In this document: one piece after another, positions 36,858-45,897 of the stretch
Position numbering within the stretch: the first letter of the stretch is position 1
Layout: every line of letters starts with the position of its first letter
Source of the DNA: Psychrobium sp051201665
GTDB lineage: Bacteria; Pseudomonadota; Gammaproteobacteria; Enterobacterales; Psychrobiaceae
DNA: 64,000 nt
Reading direction: 5' to 3'
Assembly (NCBI RefSeq): GCF_051201665.1
Contig: NZ_CP179210.1
Location: forward strand, 2,914,001-2,978,000
Position numbers and translations under genes: made by a program
Notes under the pieces: model-generated
Databases searched by the model: none
Told to the model about the DNA's origin: nothing
What the model saw: the letters and a program-made list of their open reading frames with translations, nothing else

Positions 36858-37150
36858 TCTAATTTATTAAAAATAAAAAATCTTCTATAAACAGTCTCTA
36901 CTGTTAATCCTTATTTTATCTCATCTCGTTTCAAATTCAGTTTACAAAACTATTGCTACTTTAAGTGTTTTCAATTGAGTTTAGACATCAACAGAAATGT
37001 TAATCCCCTCTTTATTTCACACTGGTTGAGTCCCGCTTGGGCAGCCATCTAGTGCATTCAAAGTTCTCAAAATTTATTCTATAAACAGTCTCTACTATTA
37101 ATCCCCTATATCTCACATAACTTCGATTTTTAAGCCCACTAATTATTTTA
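36858..37150 (+). repeat. Decayed tRNA-Asn-related repeats
   Basis: Traces of the same units continue. 'attgctactttaagtgtttt' recurs near 36951. A worn T arm and acceptor (ggttgagtcccgcttgggc) lies near 37024-37042. Two copies of ataaacagtctctact lie near 36890 and 37080, each followed by a ttaatcc echo of the anticodon arm. No intact tRNA can be folded. Confidence 0.65.
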
Positions 37151-37196
37151 TAAAAATGTACAATAGTTCCATTAAAATTAAATTGGAGTGAAAACA

Positions 37197-37412
37197 GTGC
37201 GAGCGAGTTTACGTCAAAAGATCATTGAGGTGTGTGATAAGAAGATAGCGAGTAAAGGTGACAATGTTGGACTGTCGTTTTACGCCTTTTTTGCCAATAA
37301 AAATGACAATCCAGAATTATTAATGGAAGCAGCAACATGGTGGATTCAAATTCATCAACTCGACCACTTTGAAAAAGCACTAAAAATAAAGACAATGGTT
37401 GAGGAAATGTAA
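37197..37412 (+). CDS. Small hypothetical protein
   Basis: 71 aa from the GTG at 37197, which has GGAG eight bases upstream; the in-frame GTG at 37188 overlaps that site. It is soluble and helical, with RQKIIEVCDKKIASKGDNVG, then LLMEAATWWIQIHQLDHFEK. No known family is recognised. A good ribosome site and coherent composition favour a real gene. Confidence 0.6.
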   Translation: MRASLRQKIIEVCDKKIASKGDNVGLSFYAFFANKNDNPELLMEAATWWIQIHQLDHFEKALKIKTMVEEM

Positions 37413-37509
37413 AGGAAATTTCAACTAAATGTAAAAGTGATCAAAGGTGCTTGCTAGGTGATAATGTGAGCACTATGATAAGCGTGTTTACACATCAAGG
37501 AATAGAAAC

Positions 37510-37710
37510 GTGATATCAATGAAAAGCTTCTCAATAATACTCATGAGCATAGGGATTATTTCAGGTGCAGGGCTTTTATTTGTACTACTGGACACTAGTA
37601 GCAACGCTCACCTGCCCTTCGACAACCTTCGTTGGTTTTTAATTATTCCCATTAGCGCATTAATTAGCGGTATTGTACTGTCTTTTAACCTCGACGCTTC
37701 GTCTGGCTAA
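37510..37710 (+). CDS. Small two-TM membrane protein
   Basis: 66 aa with two hydrophobic helices (FSIILMSIGIISGAGLLFVL and RWFLIIPISALISGIVLSF). The GTG start at 37510 has AAGGA eight bases upstream; an ATG at 37519 is an alternative. Family unknown. Its 3' end overlaps the EamA gene tail to tail by 26 bases. Confidence 0.55.
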   Translation: MISMKSFSIILMSIGIISGAGLLFVLLDTSSNAHLPFDNLRWFLIIPISALISGIVLSFNLDASSG

Positions 37711-38563
37711 TATACAAACCGACACCAACAATGCCACAAGCGAGCAATTGAAACGTCGTCAATTGCTCATCTAGAATTAACCACGCCAAAAATAACGTAA
37801 ATACTGGAATCAAATTAATAAACGCCCCAGCGATGGTGACTGGCAATTTAGTGATTGCCAAGTTGTAGCACAGGTAAGCGCCCAACGTGACAGCACATCC
37901 CAAGTAAAATATTGCCGCGAGGCCAGATACGTTTATCTGCGTTGGCCAAGGCTCAATAAAGGTAAAACAGCTAAAGAATATCAAGCCAATAAATGCAGGA
38001 AACGCCGTTAAAAACATTGGTGAATAACGACTGCTAAAACGTTTCAATAGTACAGAGTAAGCTGCCGCACACCCCATAGCTAAGAACTCAAGAAAATTAC
38101 CTAACATGGGATTGGGGGCAGACTCTGTCGCTTCACTACCAAAGGATAATGCCACTACACCACTAATAGACACCAAGAAACCAGCGAGTTGGTGCTTGGT
38201 GATTTTCTCCCCCAACATATAAAACGCAAGCACTGCAATAATTAGGGGGCTTAGCGAGCTCACCATTCCCGCTTCTGAAGCACTGGTGAGTTGCAACGCT
38301 TTTGCTTCCAATACAAAATATAAACAGGGTTCAAGTGCCGCTAGCACTAATAACAATTTCCAATCACCCGCTCGATACTCGAATCGCATCACTTGTTTGA
38401 TAAACATCAGAAAACAAATTGAGGCAATTAACATACGCGCCCAAATAACTAACATTGGCGAATAACTGGCAAATGCAATCTTCAAAGCGATAAACGAGCT
38501 CGCCCATAACAACATGGCAAACACGAGCAATAACATGGAGGAAAAATACGGTGACTTATGCAT
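37685..38563 (-). CDS. EamA (DMT superfamily) transporter
   Basis: 292 aa with about ten membrane helices in two EamA repeats. The first begins LLLVFAMLLWASSFIALKIA and the second has FLEFLAMGCAAAYSVLLKRF. The signature PLIIAVLAFYMLGEKITKHQ and its counterpart TLFLAWLILDEQLT are seen. It is a metabolite or drug exporter of unknown substrate. It is divergent from the rnf cluster. Confidence 0.9.
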   Translation of the reverse strand: MHKSPYFSSMLLLVFAMLLWASSFIALKIAFASYSPMLVIWARMLIASICFLMFIKQVMRFEYRAGDWKLLLVLAALEPCLYFVLEAKALQLTSASEAGMVSSLSPLIIAVLAFYMLGEKITKHQLAGFLVSISGVVALSFGSEATESAPNPMLGNFLEFLAMGCAAAYSVLLKRFSSRYSPMFLTAFPAFIGLIFFSCFTFIEPWPTQINVSGLAAIFYLGCAVTLGAYLCYNLAITKLPVTIAGAFINLIPVFTLFLAWLILDEQLTTFQLLACGIVGVGLYISQTKRRG

Positions 38564-38749
38564 AAGATTGAAGAGTAACTATCGCTAAATTGGCGTCAGT
38601 GTAATTGAAATTAGTGATTTGGCAAACACAACATCATGACTTGCATCAAACCCTAATACTTTTCCCTAGTACACCTATAGGATATGTGGTTGTTTATCGG
38701 TGAATAAACACGGATAATATGCGCTATTAAAAATACAATGAAAGCAACC

Positions 38750-39328
38750 ATGGTCGAATATTTTTTACTGTTAATTGGCACAGTTCTGGTGAACAACTTT
38801 GTGCTGGTTAAATTCTTGGGGTTATGCCCGTTTATGGGGGTATCGAGTAAGCTCGAATCCGCCATCGGCATGTCTATGGCAACCACGTTTGTATTAACCA
38901 TCGCCTCGTTGTGTAGTTTTTTAGTCAATGAATTTTTACTTGTTCCCCTCGAATTAGAATATTTACGTACCTTAAGCTTTATTTTGGTTATTGCCTTTGT
39001 TGTTCAATTTACAGAAATGGTAGTGCGCAGTACCAGTCCTGCATTGTACAAAATGCTCGGTATTTTCTTGCCTCTGATTACCACCAACTGTGCGGTACTT
39101 GGTGTCGCATTGCTAAATACCAATGAAGCGCATAACTTTATCGATTCAATTATCTATGGTTTTGGCGCAGCGGCAGGCTTTTCGTTAGTGCTTATTTTAT
39201 TCTCTGCAATGCGTGAGCGCTTAGCTGCGAGCGATGTACCTATGCCATTCAAAGGCGCATCGATTGCCATGATCACCGCAGGGCTTATGTCGTTAGCGTT
39301 TAGTGGATTTAGTGGGTTAGCAAGCTAA
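38750..39328 (+). CDS. rnfA: Electron transport complex subunit RnfA (RsxA)
   Basis: 192 aa from the ATG at 38750 (MVEYFLLLIGTVLVNNFVL), which matches the family N terminus; an ATG at 38738 adds four residues. It has six membrane helices and the family sequences KFLGLCPFMGVS and FLPLITTNCAVLGVAL. With RnfE it forms the membrane core of the Na+-pumping ferredoxin:NAD+ oxidoreductase. First gene of rnfABCDGE; it overlaps rnfB by one base. Confidence 0.96.
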   Translation: MVEYFLLLIGTVLVNNFVLVKFLGLCPFMGVSSKLESAIGMSMATTFVLTIASLCSFLVNEFLLVPLELEYLRTLSFILVIAFVVQFTEMVVRSTSPALYKMLGIFLPLITTNCAVLGVALLNTNEAHNFIDSIIYGFGAAAGFSLVLILFSAMRERLAASDVPMPFKGASIAMITAGLMSLAFSGFSGLAS

Positions 39329-39885
39329 TGTTGAGTGTTGTATTAATAGCGATCGCCGTTCTCGGCTGTCTCGGACTTATCTTTGGCATGGCACTAGGCT
39401 TTGCATCAATAAAATTCAAAGTACAAGAAGATCCTGTTGCGGAGAAAATTGATAATATTTTGCCGCAAACTCAGTGTGGTCAATGTGGATACCCTGGTTG
39501 TAAACCCTATGCAGAAGCTGTTGCCAATGGTGATGACATCACTAAATGTGCACCAGGTGGCCAGCAAACAATCGAAACCATTGCCGAGATTATGGGCGTT
39601 GAAGTCCCTGTTGCAGGTGATTCTGCTGAGCCAGTAAAAACCGTTGCATTTATCATCGAAGAAGACTGTATTGGCTGTACCAAGTGTATTCAAGCATGTC
39701 CGGTTGACGCTATTTTAGGAACAACCAAGCAAATGCACACCATTATTGCCGATGAGTGCACAGGTTGTGATTTATGCGTCGAACCTTGTCCTGTTGATTG
39801 TATTGAAATGATCCCTGTGGCGCAAAAAACGAATAATTGGAATGGTCAGTTGAACATTATTCCTGTGAAGCAGTTGGAGTCTTGA
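39328..39885 (+). CDS. rnfB: Electron transport complex subunit RnfB
   Basis: 185 aa. One N-terminal membrane helix is followed by a 4Fe-4S motif (QCGQCGYPGCKPYAEAV). Two bacterial ferredoxin clusters follow (CIGCTKCIQACPVD and CTGCDLCVEPCPVDC). RnfB feeds electrons into the Rnf complex. All cluster Cys are present. It lies between rnfA and rnfC. Confidence 0.97.
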   Translation: MLSVVLIAIAVLGCLGLIFGMALGFASIKFKVQEDPVAEKIDNILPQTQCGQCGYPGCKPYAEAVANGDDITKCAPGGQQTIETIAEIMGVEVPVAGDSAEPVKTVAFIIEEDCIGCTKCIQACPVDAILGTTKQMHTIIADECTGCDLCVEPCPVDCIEMIPVAQKTNNWNGQLNIIPVKQLES

Positions 39886-39887
39886 TT

Positions 39888-42458
39888 GTGAGTAGTATTT
39901 TTGAATTAATCGATCAAGGTCAGCTTGGGCAATTCCACGGTGGAATACATCCTCCGTCACGTAAAGATCGCACGTCACAACAACCAATTACAGATATGCC
40001 ACGGGTTGAAAAATATGCCCTGCCGTTAGCACAACACACGGGTCAGGCAGCATTATGCGCCGTAAAAATTGGCGATGATGTTAAAAAAGGGCAAATAATC
40101 GGCCATAGTGACGGTTTTATTTCAGCCAATGTACTCGCACCAGTTGCTGGTGTTGTTGTGGATGTCAGTCAATATCCGGCAAGTCATCCGTCTGGACTCA
40201 ATACAGAAACAGTGCTCATTAAAGCCACTGACGCCAAACTCGAATCGTGGCCAAAGCTATCCCTTGAAGATGATAACCAAACCATCACCCAACGCATCAA
40301 AGAGAGCGGTATTACCGGACTTGGCGGCGCGAGCTTCCCAACAGCAGTCAAATTATCTCCCCGTAAATCGATAGATTTATTGCTAATAAATGGCGCCGAA
40401 TGTGAGCCATACATTACGGCTGACGATGCTCTAATGCGCGCCAACAGTGAACAAATTGTTGCAGGCATTGTTGTCATGGATAAATTGCTTTCACCGCAAC
40501 GCGTTGTCGTCGCGATTGAAGACAACAAGCCTGAAGCCATTACAGCGATGGAAAATGCTACTGAAAAATATGAACACATCATTGTTACGGCAATTCCAAC
40601 ACTTTACCCTGCTGGCGGCGAAAAACAGCTGATTGAAGTAATAACCGGCCATCAAGTACCTAGCGGTAAAATCCCCGCAGACATCGGTGTCGTTGTACAA
40701 AATATTGCAACGTCTCACGCCATTGCCGATGTCGTATTTCACGGTAAACCTTTGTTATCACGTGTTGTAACCGTCACTGGTGATCTCGTCGAGCGTCCAG
40801 GAAACTATCGTGTCCATTTGGGTACGCCAATTATCGACTTGCTCAATTTCTGTGGTTTCAAACCTGTGCACCAGCAAAAAATTATTATGGGCGGTCCAAT
40901 GATGGGCTTTGCATTGCAAAATCTTGATGCGCCGGTAGTAAAAGCCACCAACTGCATTATCGCAGCAAGCGCTAATGAGCTGCCTGATGCGCCAAGCGAG
41001 CAAAACTGTATTCGTTGTGGCGACTGTGAGCAAGTTTGTCCTGCACAGCTTTTACCCCAACAGCTGCAATGGTTCGCTAAAGATAAAGATCATGAAAAGC
41101 TTCAGCAACACAACCTCTTTGATTGTATTGAATGTGGCGCCTGTGCTTATATTTGTCCGAGTCATATTCCACTGGTTCAATACTACCGTGTTGCCAAGGC
41201 TGATATTCGTGAAACACATCAAGAGCAACTTCAAGCACAACGCGCGAAAGAACGTTACGAACAACGTCAGGCAAGATTAGATCGCGAAAAACAAGAGCGT
41301 GAAGAACGTAATCGCCTTGCTAATGAACGCCGTAAAGCGGCCATGAAACAAAATAATGATGGCGACGCTATCGCTGCTGCTCTTGCCCGTGTAAAAGCTA
41401 AAAAAGCAGGTGATGCCGCGCCAGGTGCAGATGCACCTAAGTCGCCTCAAAACGATAGAGTGGCAGCAGCAATTGCACGAGCAAAAGCTAAAAAATCAGC
41501 GCAACAAGGTGATTCAGCACCACAAGAAAAGCCTATTACGCAAAGCGCAAATCCTGATAAAGCACGTGTATCTGAAGCGATTGCCCGAGCCAAAGCTAAA
41601 AAAGCAGCCAAGGCAGCGCAAAGCGATAACAACACTGTGACTTCTGATACACAGCAATCGCCGGCCGATACAAGCGACGACAAAAAAGCCCGTATTGCGG
41701 CAGCAGTCGCTAAAGCAAAAGCCAAAAAAGCGGCAAGTGAAGAAGTCAGTAATGCTGACAGCGATACACCGCCACCAGCTTCTAACCCTAGCGATGACAA
41801 AAAAGCGCGTATCGCAGCAGCTGTTGCTAAAGCAAAGGCTAAGAAAGCAGCGAGTGAAACAGCAAACAACGCTGACATTGAGACACCGCCAGCTGCTAGC
41901 CCTAGCGACGACAAGAAAGCGCGTATCGCAGCAGCCGTTGCTAAAGCAAAAGCCAAAAAAGCAGCGAGTGAAGCGGCAAATAACGCTGACATTGAGACAC
42001 CGCCAGCTGCTAGCCCTAGCGACGACAAGAAAGCGCGTATCGCAGCAGCCGTTGCTAAAGCAAAAGCCAAAAAAGCAGCGAGTGAAGCGGCAAATAACGC
42101 TGACAATGCAGAGACTCAAGTTCCAATTGAAGAAACAGTAGTCGAAGAGCAAGCTAGCAGTAGTGCTGACAGTGATACACCGCCAGCCGCTAGCCCTAGC
42201 GATGATAAAAAAGCGCGTATTGCAGCAGCTGTTGCTAAAGCAAAGGCTAAGAAAGCAGCGAGTGAAGCTGCTACAAAAACTGATGCAGATAACGCAGAAC
42301 GCACCCTTGACGTAGCGCCTCTAGAACAAAATATTGAACCGCAAGTTCAAGAACAAACCGACGATCCTGCAGCTGCCAAGAAAGCGCGCGTCGCTGCAGC
42401 TGTTGCCAAAGCGAAGGCTAAAAAAGCCGCTCGCGATTCACAAACAAACGATAAATAG
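39888..42458 (+). CDS. rnfC: Electron transport complex subunit RnfC with long Lys/Ala repeat tail
   Basis: 856 aa from the GTG at 39888, 3 bases after rnfB; the frame is open further upstream inside rnfB. It has the N-terminal barrel-like domain, an NADH/FMN-binding region (INGAECEPYITADD) and two 4Fe-4S motifs (CIRCGDCEQVCP and CIECGACAYICPS). After residue about 450 there is an extended tail with nine modules of the type ARIAAAVAKAKAKKAA linked by acidic Pro/Ala spacers. E. coli RsxC has a shorter version. The tail's role is unknown. Confidence 0.96.
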   Translation: MSSIFELIDQGQLGQFHGGIHPPSRKDRTSQQPITDMPRVEKYALPLAQHTGQAALCAVKIGDDVKKGQIIGHSDGFISANVLAPVAGVVVDVSQYPASHPSGLNTETVLIKATDAKLESWPKLSLEDDNQTITQRIKESGITGLGGASFPTAVKLSPRKSIDLLLINGAECEPYITADDALMRANSEQIVAGIVVMDKLLSPQRVVVAIEDNKPEAITAMENATEKYEHIIVTAIPTLYPAGGEKQLIEVITGHQVPSGKIPADIGVVVQNIATSHAIADVVFHGKPLLSRVVTVTGDLVERPGNYRVHLGTPIIDLLNFCGFKPVHQQKIIMGGPMMGFALQNLDAPVVKATNCIIAASANELPDAPSEQNCIRCGDCEQVCPAQLLPQQLQWFAKDKDHEKLQQHNLFDCIECGACAYICPSHIPLVQYYRVAKADIRETHQEQLQAQRAKERYEQRQARLDREKQEREERNRLANERRKAAMKQNNDGDAIAAALARVKAKKAGDAAPGADAPKSPQNDRVAAAIARAKAKKSAQQGDSAPQEKPITQSANPDKARVSEAIARAKAKKAAKAAQSDNNTVTSDTQQSPADTSDDKKARIAAAVAKAKAKKAASEEVSNADSDTPPPASNPSDDKKARIAAAVAKAKAKKAASETANNADIETPPAASPSDDKKARIAAAVAKAKAKKAASEAANNADIETPPAASPSDDKKARIAAAVAKAKAKKAASEAANNADNAETQVPIEETVVEEQASSSADSDTPPAASPSDDKKARIAAAVAKAKAKKAASEAATKTDADNAERTLDVAPLEQNIEPQVQEQTDDPAAAKKARVAAAVAKAKAKKAARDSQTNDK
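41877..42104 (+). repeat. 114-bp tandem repeat inside rnfC
   Basis: Two adjacent units (41877-41990 and 41991-42104) are almost identical and encode 38 residues each (spacer ADIETPPAASPSDD plus the Lys/Ala module). Diverged units lie on both sides. Being in frame (a multiple of three), the repeat can expand or contract without breaking rnfC. Confidence 0.85.
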
Positions 42459-42469
42459 GCACCGATAAT

Positions 42470-43555
42470 ATGTTTTTATCCGTCTCACCATCTCCACACA
42501 ACTTAGCGCAAGTCGACGTTTCACGTGTTATGCGCTCTGTTGCATTGGCGACAATTCCCGGCATTGTGGCCTTAGTATTCTTTTTTGGCATCGGCAGCTT
42601 AATTCAAATCGCGTTATGTATTAGCGTCGCCTTAGTCAGTGAAGCCTTGATATTAAAAATTCGTCAACGCCCAATTAGTCACGTATTAAAAGATAACAGC
42701 GCGCTGCTAACTGGCTTATTACTTGGTATTTCAATTCCGCCGCTAGCACCTTGGTGGATTAGTGTTATTGGTGTGGCTTTTGCCATCATAGTCGCAAAGC
42801 AGCTTTACGGAGGATTAGGCTTTAATTTGTTTAACCCTGCGATGGTGGGTTATGTTCTGTTGCTTATCTCCTTCCCTGTCACCATGACCAATTGGCAAGT
42901 GCCAATCGAGTTAAGTCAATATCAACTTGGCGCTAGCGATATCTTTAGTGCGATTTTTACCGGTTTTACCACGACAGGGTTGAGTGTTAATGAGCTTAGG
43001 ATTAGTGTTGATGGCATCACAATGGCAACGCCATTAGATACACTACGTACCGATTTAAGTCTTGGCCTAACAACATATGAGAGTTTTACCAAACCTATCT
43101 ATAACGGCTTTGTCAGCGTAGGTTGGGTGTGGGTGAATTTAGCCTTTCTCTTCGGTGGGTTATGGCTTGTGGCTCAGCGCATCATTCGCTGGCACATTCC
43201 TGTTGCTGTGATGGCAACGCTAGCTGTTTGTGCAACGTTAGGCTTCTTAGTTGATCCTGATACGCATGCATCAGCATTTTTCCATCTATTAAGCGGCGCG
43301 ACTATGTTTGGCGCTTTCTTTATCGCAACGGACCCTGTGACGGCCGCCACCAGCAATCAAGGGAAACTTATATTTGGCGCGATTATCGGCCTATTGGTTT
43401 ATGTCATTAGACAGTACGGTGGTTATCCAGATGCATTCGCCTTTGCGGTAATACTTGCGAATATGACAGTGCCTGTTATCGACATGTATTCTAAGCCATC
43501 AAGCTACGGTCACCAGAAAAAACGTCATCCTAAGCAAGGAAGTTCAAATGACTAA
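42470..43555 (+). CDS. rnfD: Electron transport complex subunit RnfD
   Basis: 361 aa, about nine membrane helices. It has the family sequences LLTGLLLGISIPPLAPWWI, GGLGFNLFNPAMVGYVLLL and GAFFIATDPVTAATSNQGK. The last carries the Thr to which FMN is covalently attached in relatives. It starts 11 bases after rnfC and overlaps rnfG by 8 bases. Confidence 0.96.
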   Translation: MFLSVSPSPHNLAQVDVSRVMRSVALATIPGIVALVFFFGIGSLIQIALCISVALVSEALILKIRQRPISHVLKDNSALLTGLLLGISIPPLAPWWISVIGVAFAIIVAKQLYGGLGFNLFNPAMVGYVLLLISFPVTMTNWQVPIELSQYQLGASDIFSAIFTGFTTTGLSVNELRISVDGITMATPLDTLRTDLSLGLTTYESFTKPIYNGFVSVGWVWVNLAFLFGGLWLVAQRIIRWHIPVAVMATLAVCATLGFLVDPDTHASAFFHLLSGATMFGAFFIATDPVTAATSNQGKLIFGAIIGLLVYVIRQYGGYPDAFAFAVILANMTVPVIDMYSKPSSYGHQKKRHPKQGSSND

Positions 43556-44183
43556 AATCATCTCAAAGAACGGCCTTATCCTTGCGGCGTTTGCGTTAAT
43601 AGTCACAGCTATAGTGACGCTAACTCAGCAGCTCACTAAAGATGCGATAACGAAGCAAGAACAACGCTACTTATTAACGTTATTAGAACAAGTTGTTGAG
43701 CCGTCAAGTTACAATAACGACCTCGCTAATCAATGTGTGCTAGTCACCGCGCCTAACGTACTGGGGCGCACTGCAGCCCAACGCGCTTTTATCGCAAAAA
43801 ACGACGGAAGTCCTGTAGCAATAGCGATTGAGACGACCGCACCCAATGGTTACAACGGCAACATAGACTTGCTTGTTGGCGTTACATTGCAAGGTGAAGT
43901 CAGTGGAGTCAGAACGCTTCGTCATACTGAAACACCGGGATTAGGTGATAAAATTGAAATTGCTAAATCATCGTGGATGGACAGTTTTAAAGGCTGGTTT
44001 TTGAGTGATAATAATCAATCACATTGGCGCGTGAAAAAAGATGGCGGTATGTTTGATCAGTTCACTGGTGCAACTATTACACCCCGCGCCGTCGTTGAAG
44101 CAACGCGTAAAGCCGTCGAATATGTTAATAGCCATCAAACCTCAATTCTACAATCAACCCAAGCATGTGGAGGCCAATCATGA
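43548..44183 (+). CDS. rnfG: Electron transport complex subunit RnfG
   Basis: 211 aa. One N-terminal anchor (GLILAAFALIVTAIVTL) and a periplasmic FMN-binding domain with HTETPGLGDKIE. The flavinylation motif is DQFTGATITPRAVVEA (Thr of the S/T-G-A-T site). It overlaps rnfD and rnfE, indicating coupling. Confidence 0.96.
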   Translation: MTKIISKNGLILAAFALIVTAIVTLTQQLTKDAITKQEQRYLLTLLEQVVEPSSYNNDLANQCVLVTAPNVLGRTAAQRAFIAKNDGSPVAIAIETTAPNGYNGNIDLLVGVTLQGEVSGVRTLRHTETPGLGDKIEIAKSSWMDSFKGWFLSDNNQSHWRVKKDGGMFDQFTGATITPRAVVEATRKAVEYVNSHQTSILQSTQACGGQS

Positions 44184-44875
44184 ACACCTATGCAGAATTA
44201 ACATGGCAAGGATTGTGGAAAAATAACCCCGGTTTAGTGCAGTTGTTAGGCTTATGTCCCTTACTCGCGGTAACCTCAACATTAACTAACGCGCTTGGCA
44301 TGAGTTTAGCGACAATTATTGTGATGGTTGGCTCCAATGCTACTGTGTCCTTGATTCGCCGCTTTATCCCAAAAGAGATTCGCATCCCAATTTTTGTAAT
44401 GATTATTGCTGGATACGTAACCTGTGTTCAATTGCTATTTAATGCTTATGCGTTCGGTGTATATCAATCATTAGGCATCTTTTTACCATTGATTGTAACC
44501 AACTGTATTATCATCGGCCGCGCTGAGGCCTACGCCTCTAAAAACGCCCTATTACCTTCAATCTATGACGGTTTTATTATGGCGATTGGTTTTAGTGCCG
44601 TGTTGGTTTTATTAGGCGCAGTGCGAGAATTGCTCGGCCAAGGCACGTTATTTGATGGTGCAGAATTGTTGCTTGGTCAATGGGCCACCAGCTTACGCAT
44701 TGAGATTTTCTCCATCGACCAATCATTTCTATTTATTATGCTGCCACCAGGTGCCTTCGTGGCACTGGGTTTTATTCTCGCGATAAAAAATAGCCTTAAC
44801 AATAAGGTAGAAGCGATGATTGTTCCGCCAGTTGAAGAGAAAAAAATCGAGCGTGCTCGAGTGAGCAAGGTCTAA
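44180..44875 (+). CDS. rnfE: Electron transport complex subunit RnfE (RsxE)
   Basis: 231 aa from the ATG at 44180, overlapping the rnfG stop in an ATGA; the frame is open 15 bases further upstream. Six membrane helices; homologous to RnfA, with GLCPLLAVTSTLTNALGM and FLPLIVTNCIIIGRAEA. Last gene of the rnf set; an endonuclease III-like gene follows after 26 bases, in the place where nth normally stands. Confidence 0.96.
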   Translation: MNTYAELTWQGLWKNNPGLVQLLGLCPLLAVTSTLTNALGMSLATIIVMVGSNATVSLIRRFIPKEIRIPIFVMIIAGYVTCVQLLFNAYAFGVYQSLGIFLPLIVTNCIIIGRAEAYASKNALLPSIYDGFIMAIGFSAVLVLLGAVRELLGQGTLFDGAELLLGQWATSLRIEIFSIDQSFLFIMLPPGAFVALGFILAIKNSLNNKVEAMIVPPVEEKKIERARVSKV

Positions 44876-44901
44876 AGAAAAAGAATAATAAAGGCACTTG
44901 A

Positions 44902-45615
44902 ATGAATATTGCAACAAACACTCAATACAAGACAGTAAGTAAACAAGACAAAGTCGAGGCAATCGTTGAGATCCTCGACGAGCTTTACCCTGAAGTGCCA
45001 ATTCCACTTGATCATACCGATCCTTACACATTACTCGTCGCTGTATTACTCTCAGCACAATGCACCGATGAGCGCGTAAACCAGATAACACCGTCCTTGT
45101 TTGCTAAGGCAGATAATCCCTACGACATGGTGAAAATGACCATTGATGAAATTAAAGCAATCATCAAACCTTGTGGTCTATCGCCAATGAAATCAAAGGG
45201 GATCTGGCACCTTTCACAAATGATTATTGAGCTGCACGGCGGCGAAGTACCACAAGATTTTAAAGCCTTAGAAGCGATGCCAGGTGTTGGTCATAAAACA
45301 GCGTCGGTAGTGATGGCTCAAGCATTCAATGTACCGGCTTTTCCTGTTGATACCCATATTCATCGCTTACTGTTTCGTTGGGGATTAACCAGTGGCAAAA
45401 GTGTTGAACAAACCGAGCGTGACGGTAAGCGTCTATTTCCCAAAGAGAAATGGAATAAACTGCACCTACAAATTATTTACTACGGCCGTGAATACTGCCC
45501 AGCTCGTGGTTTTTCACTAGACAAGTGTATTATCACGCGCCAATATGGCCGAAAAAGCTTTATTAACGAAGTGCTTAAAGAGCAAGAAAAGAAACTTAAA
45601 AAAGCCAAAAAATAA
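44902..45615 (+). CDS. Endonuclease III-like DNA glycosylase with incomplete Fe-S motif
   Basis: 237 aa HhH-GPD glycosylase. The helix-hairpin-helix has the catalytic Lys (AMPGVGHKTASVV) and the catalytic Asp follows in PAFPVDTHIHRLLFRWGL. Canonical Nth ends with Cys-x6-Cys-x2-Cys-x5-Cys. Here only the first and third Cys remain (EYCPARGFSLDKCIITRQYG), so a 4Fe-4S cluster is unlikely. The sequence resembles the Fe-S-poor branch I know from Bacteroidetes more than E. coli Nth. It probably repairs oxidised pyrimidines in place of the broken nth downstream. Confidence 0.9.
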   Translation: MNIATNTQYKTVSKQDKVEAIVEILDELYPEVPIPLDHTDPYTLLVAVLLSAQCTDERVNQITPSLFAKADNPYDMVKMTIDEIKAIIKPCGLSPMKSKGIWHLSQMIIELHGGEVPQDFKALEAMPGVGHKTASVVMAQAFNVPAFPVDTHIHRLLFRWGLTSGKSVEQTERDGKRLFPKEKWNKLHLQIIYYGREYCPARGFSLDKCIITRQYGRKSFINEVLKEQEKKLKKAKK

Positions 45616-45627
45616 CAAAAAGAGCTT

Positions 45628-45892
45628 AGGGTCTGTTGATCTTTTGAGTTCATTTTTGCAGCAATTTGTTTGAGGTTTCTGCAAGGCAGAGCCTATGTGG
45701 TGTAGCTGGCTACATGAATAGGCGATAACGCCGTAGAAATAACAAACAAATGCTGTCAGTTGGATTCATCTAAAAGGATTTTGTGCCGCGTTATTCGTCA
45801 TTCACCTAGATAAACTAGGCATCAATCCTCATGCCTTGCCCAAAACCCTTTTAGATTGAACAAAATTTGAACCACAAAGATCAACAGACCCT
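45628..45892. repeat. MITE family 2, copy 1
   Basis: A 265-bp non-coding element with inverted ends AGGGTCTGTTGATCTTT and AAAGATCAACAGACCCT. A second, inverted and somewhat longer copy lies at 49615-49917. It separates the functional endonuclease gene from the nth pseudogene. Confidence 0.85.
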
Positions 45893-45897
45893 AGTCA

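Noticed and set aside
41447..42304. Long minus-strand open frames (Ala/Leu-rich) opposite rnfC.
   Set aside because: They are antisense shadows of the Lys/Ala codon repeats and have no ribosome sites.
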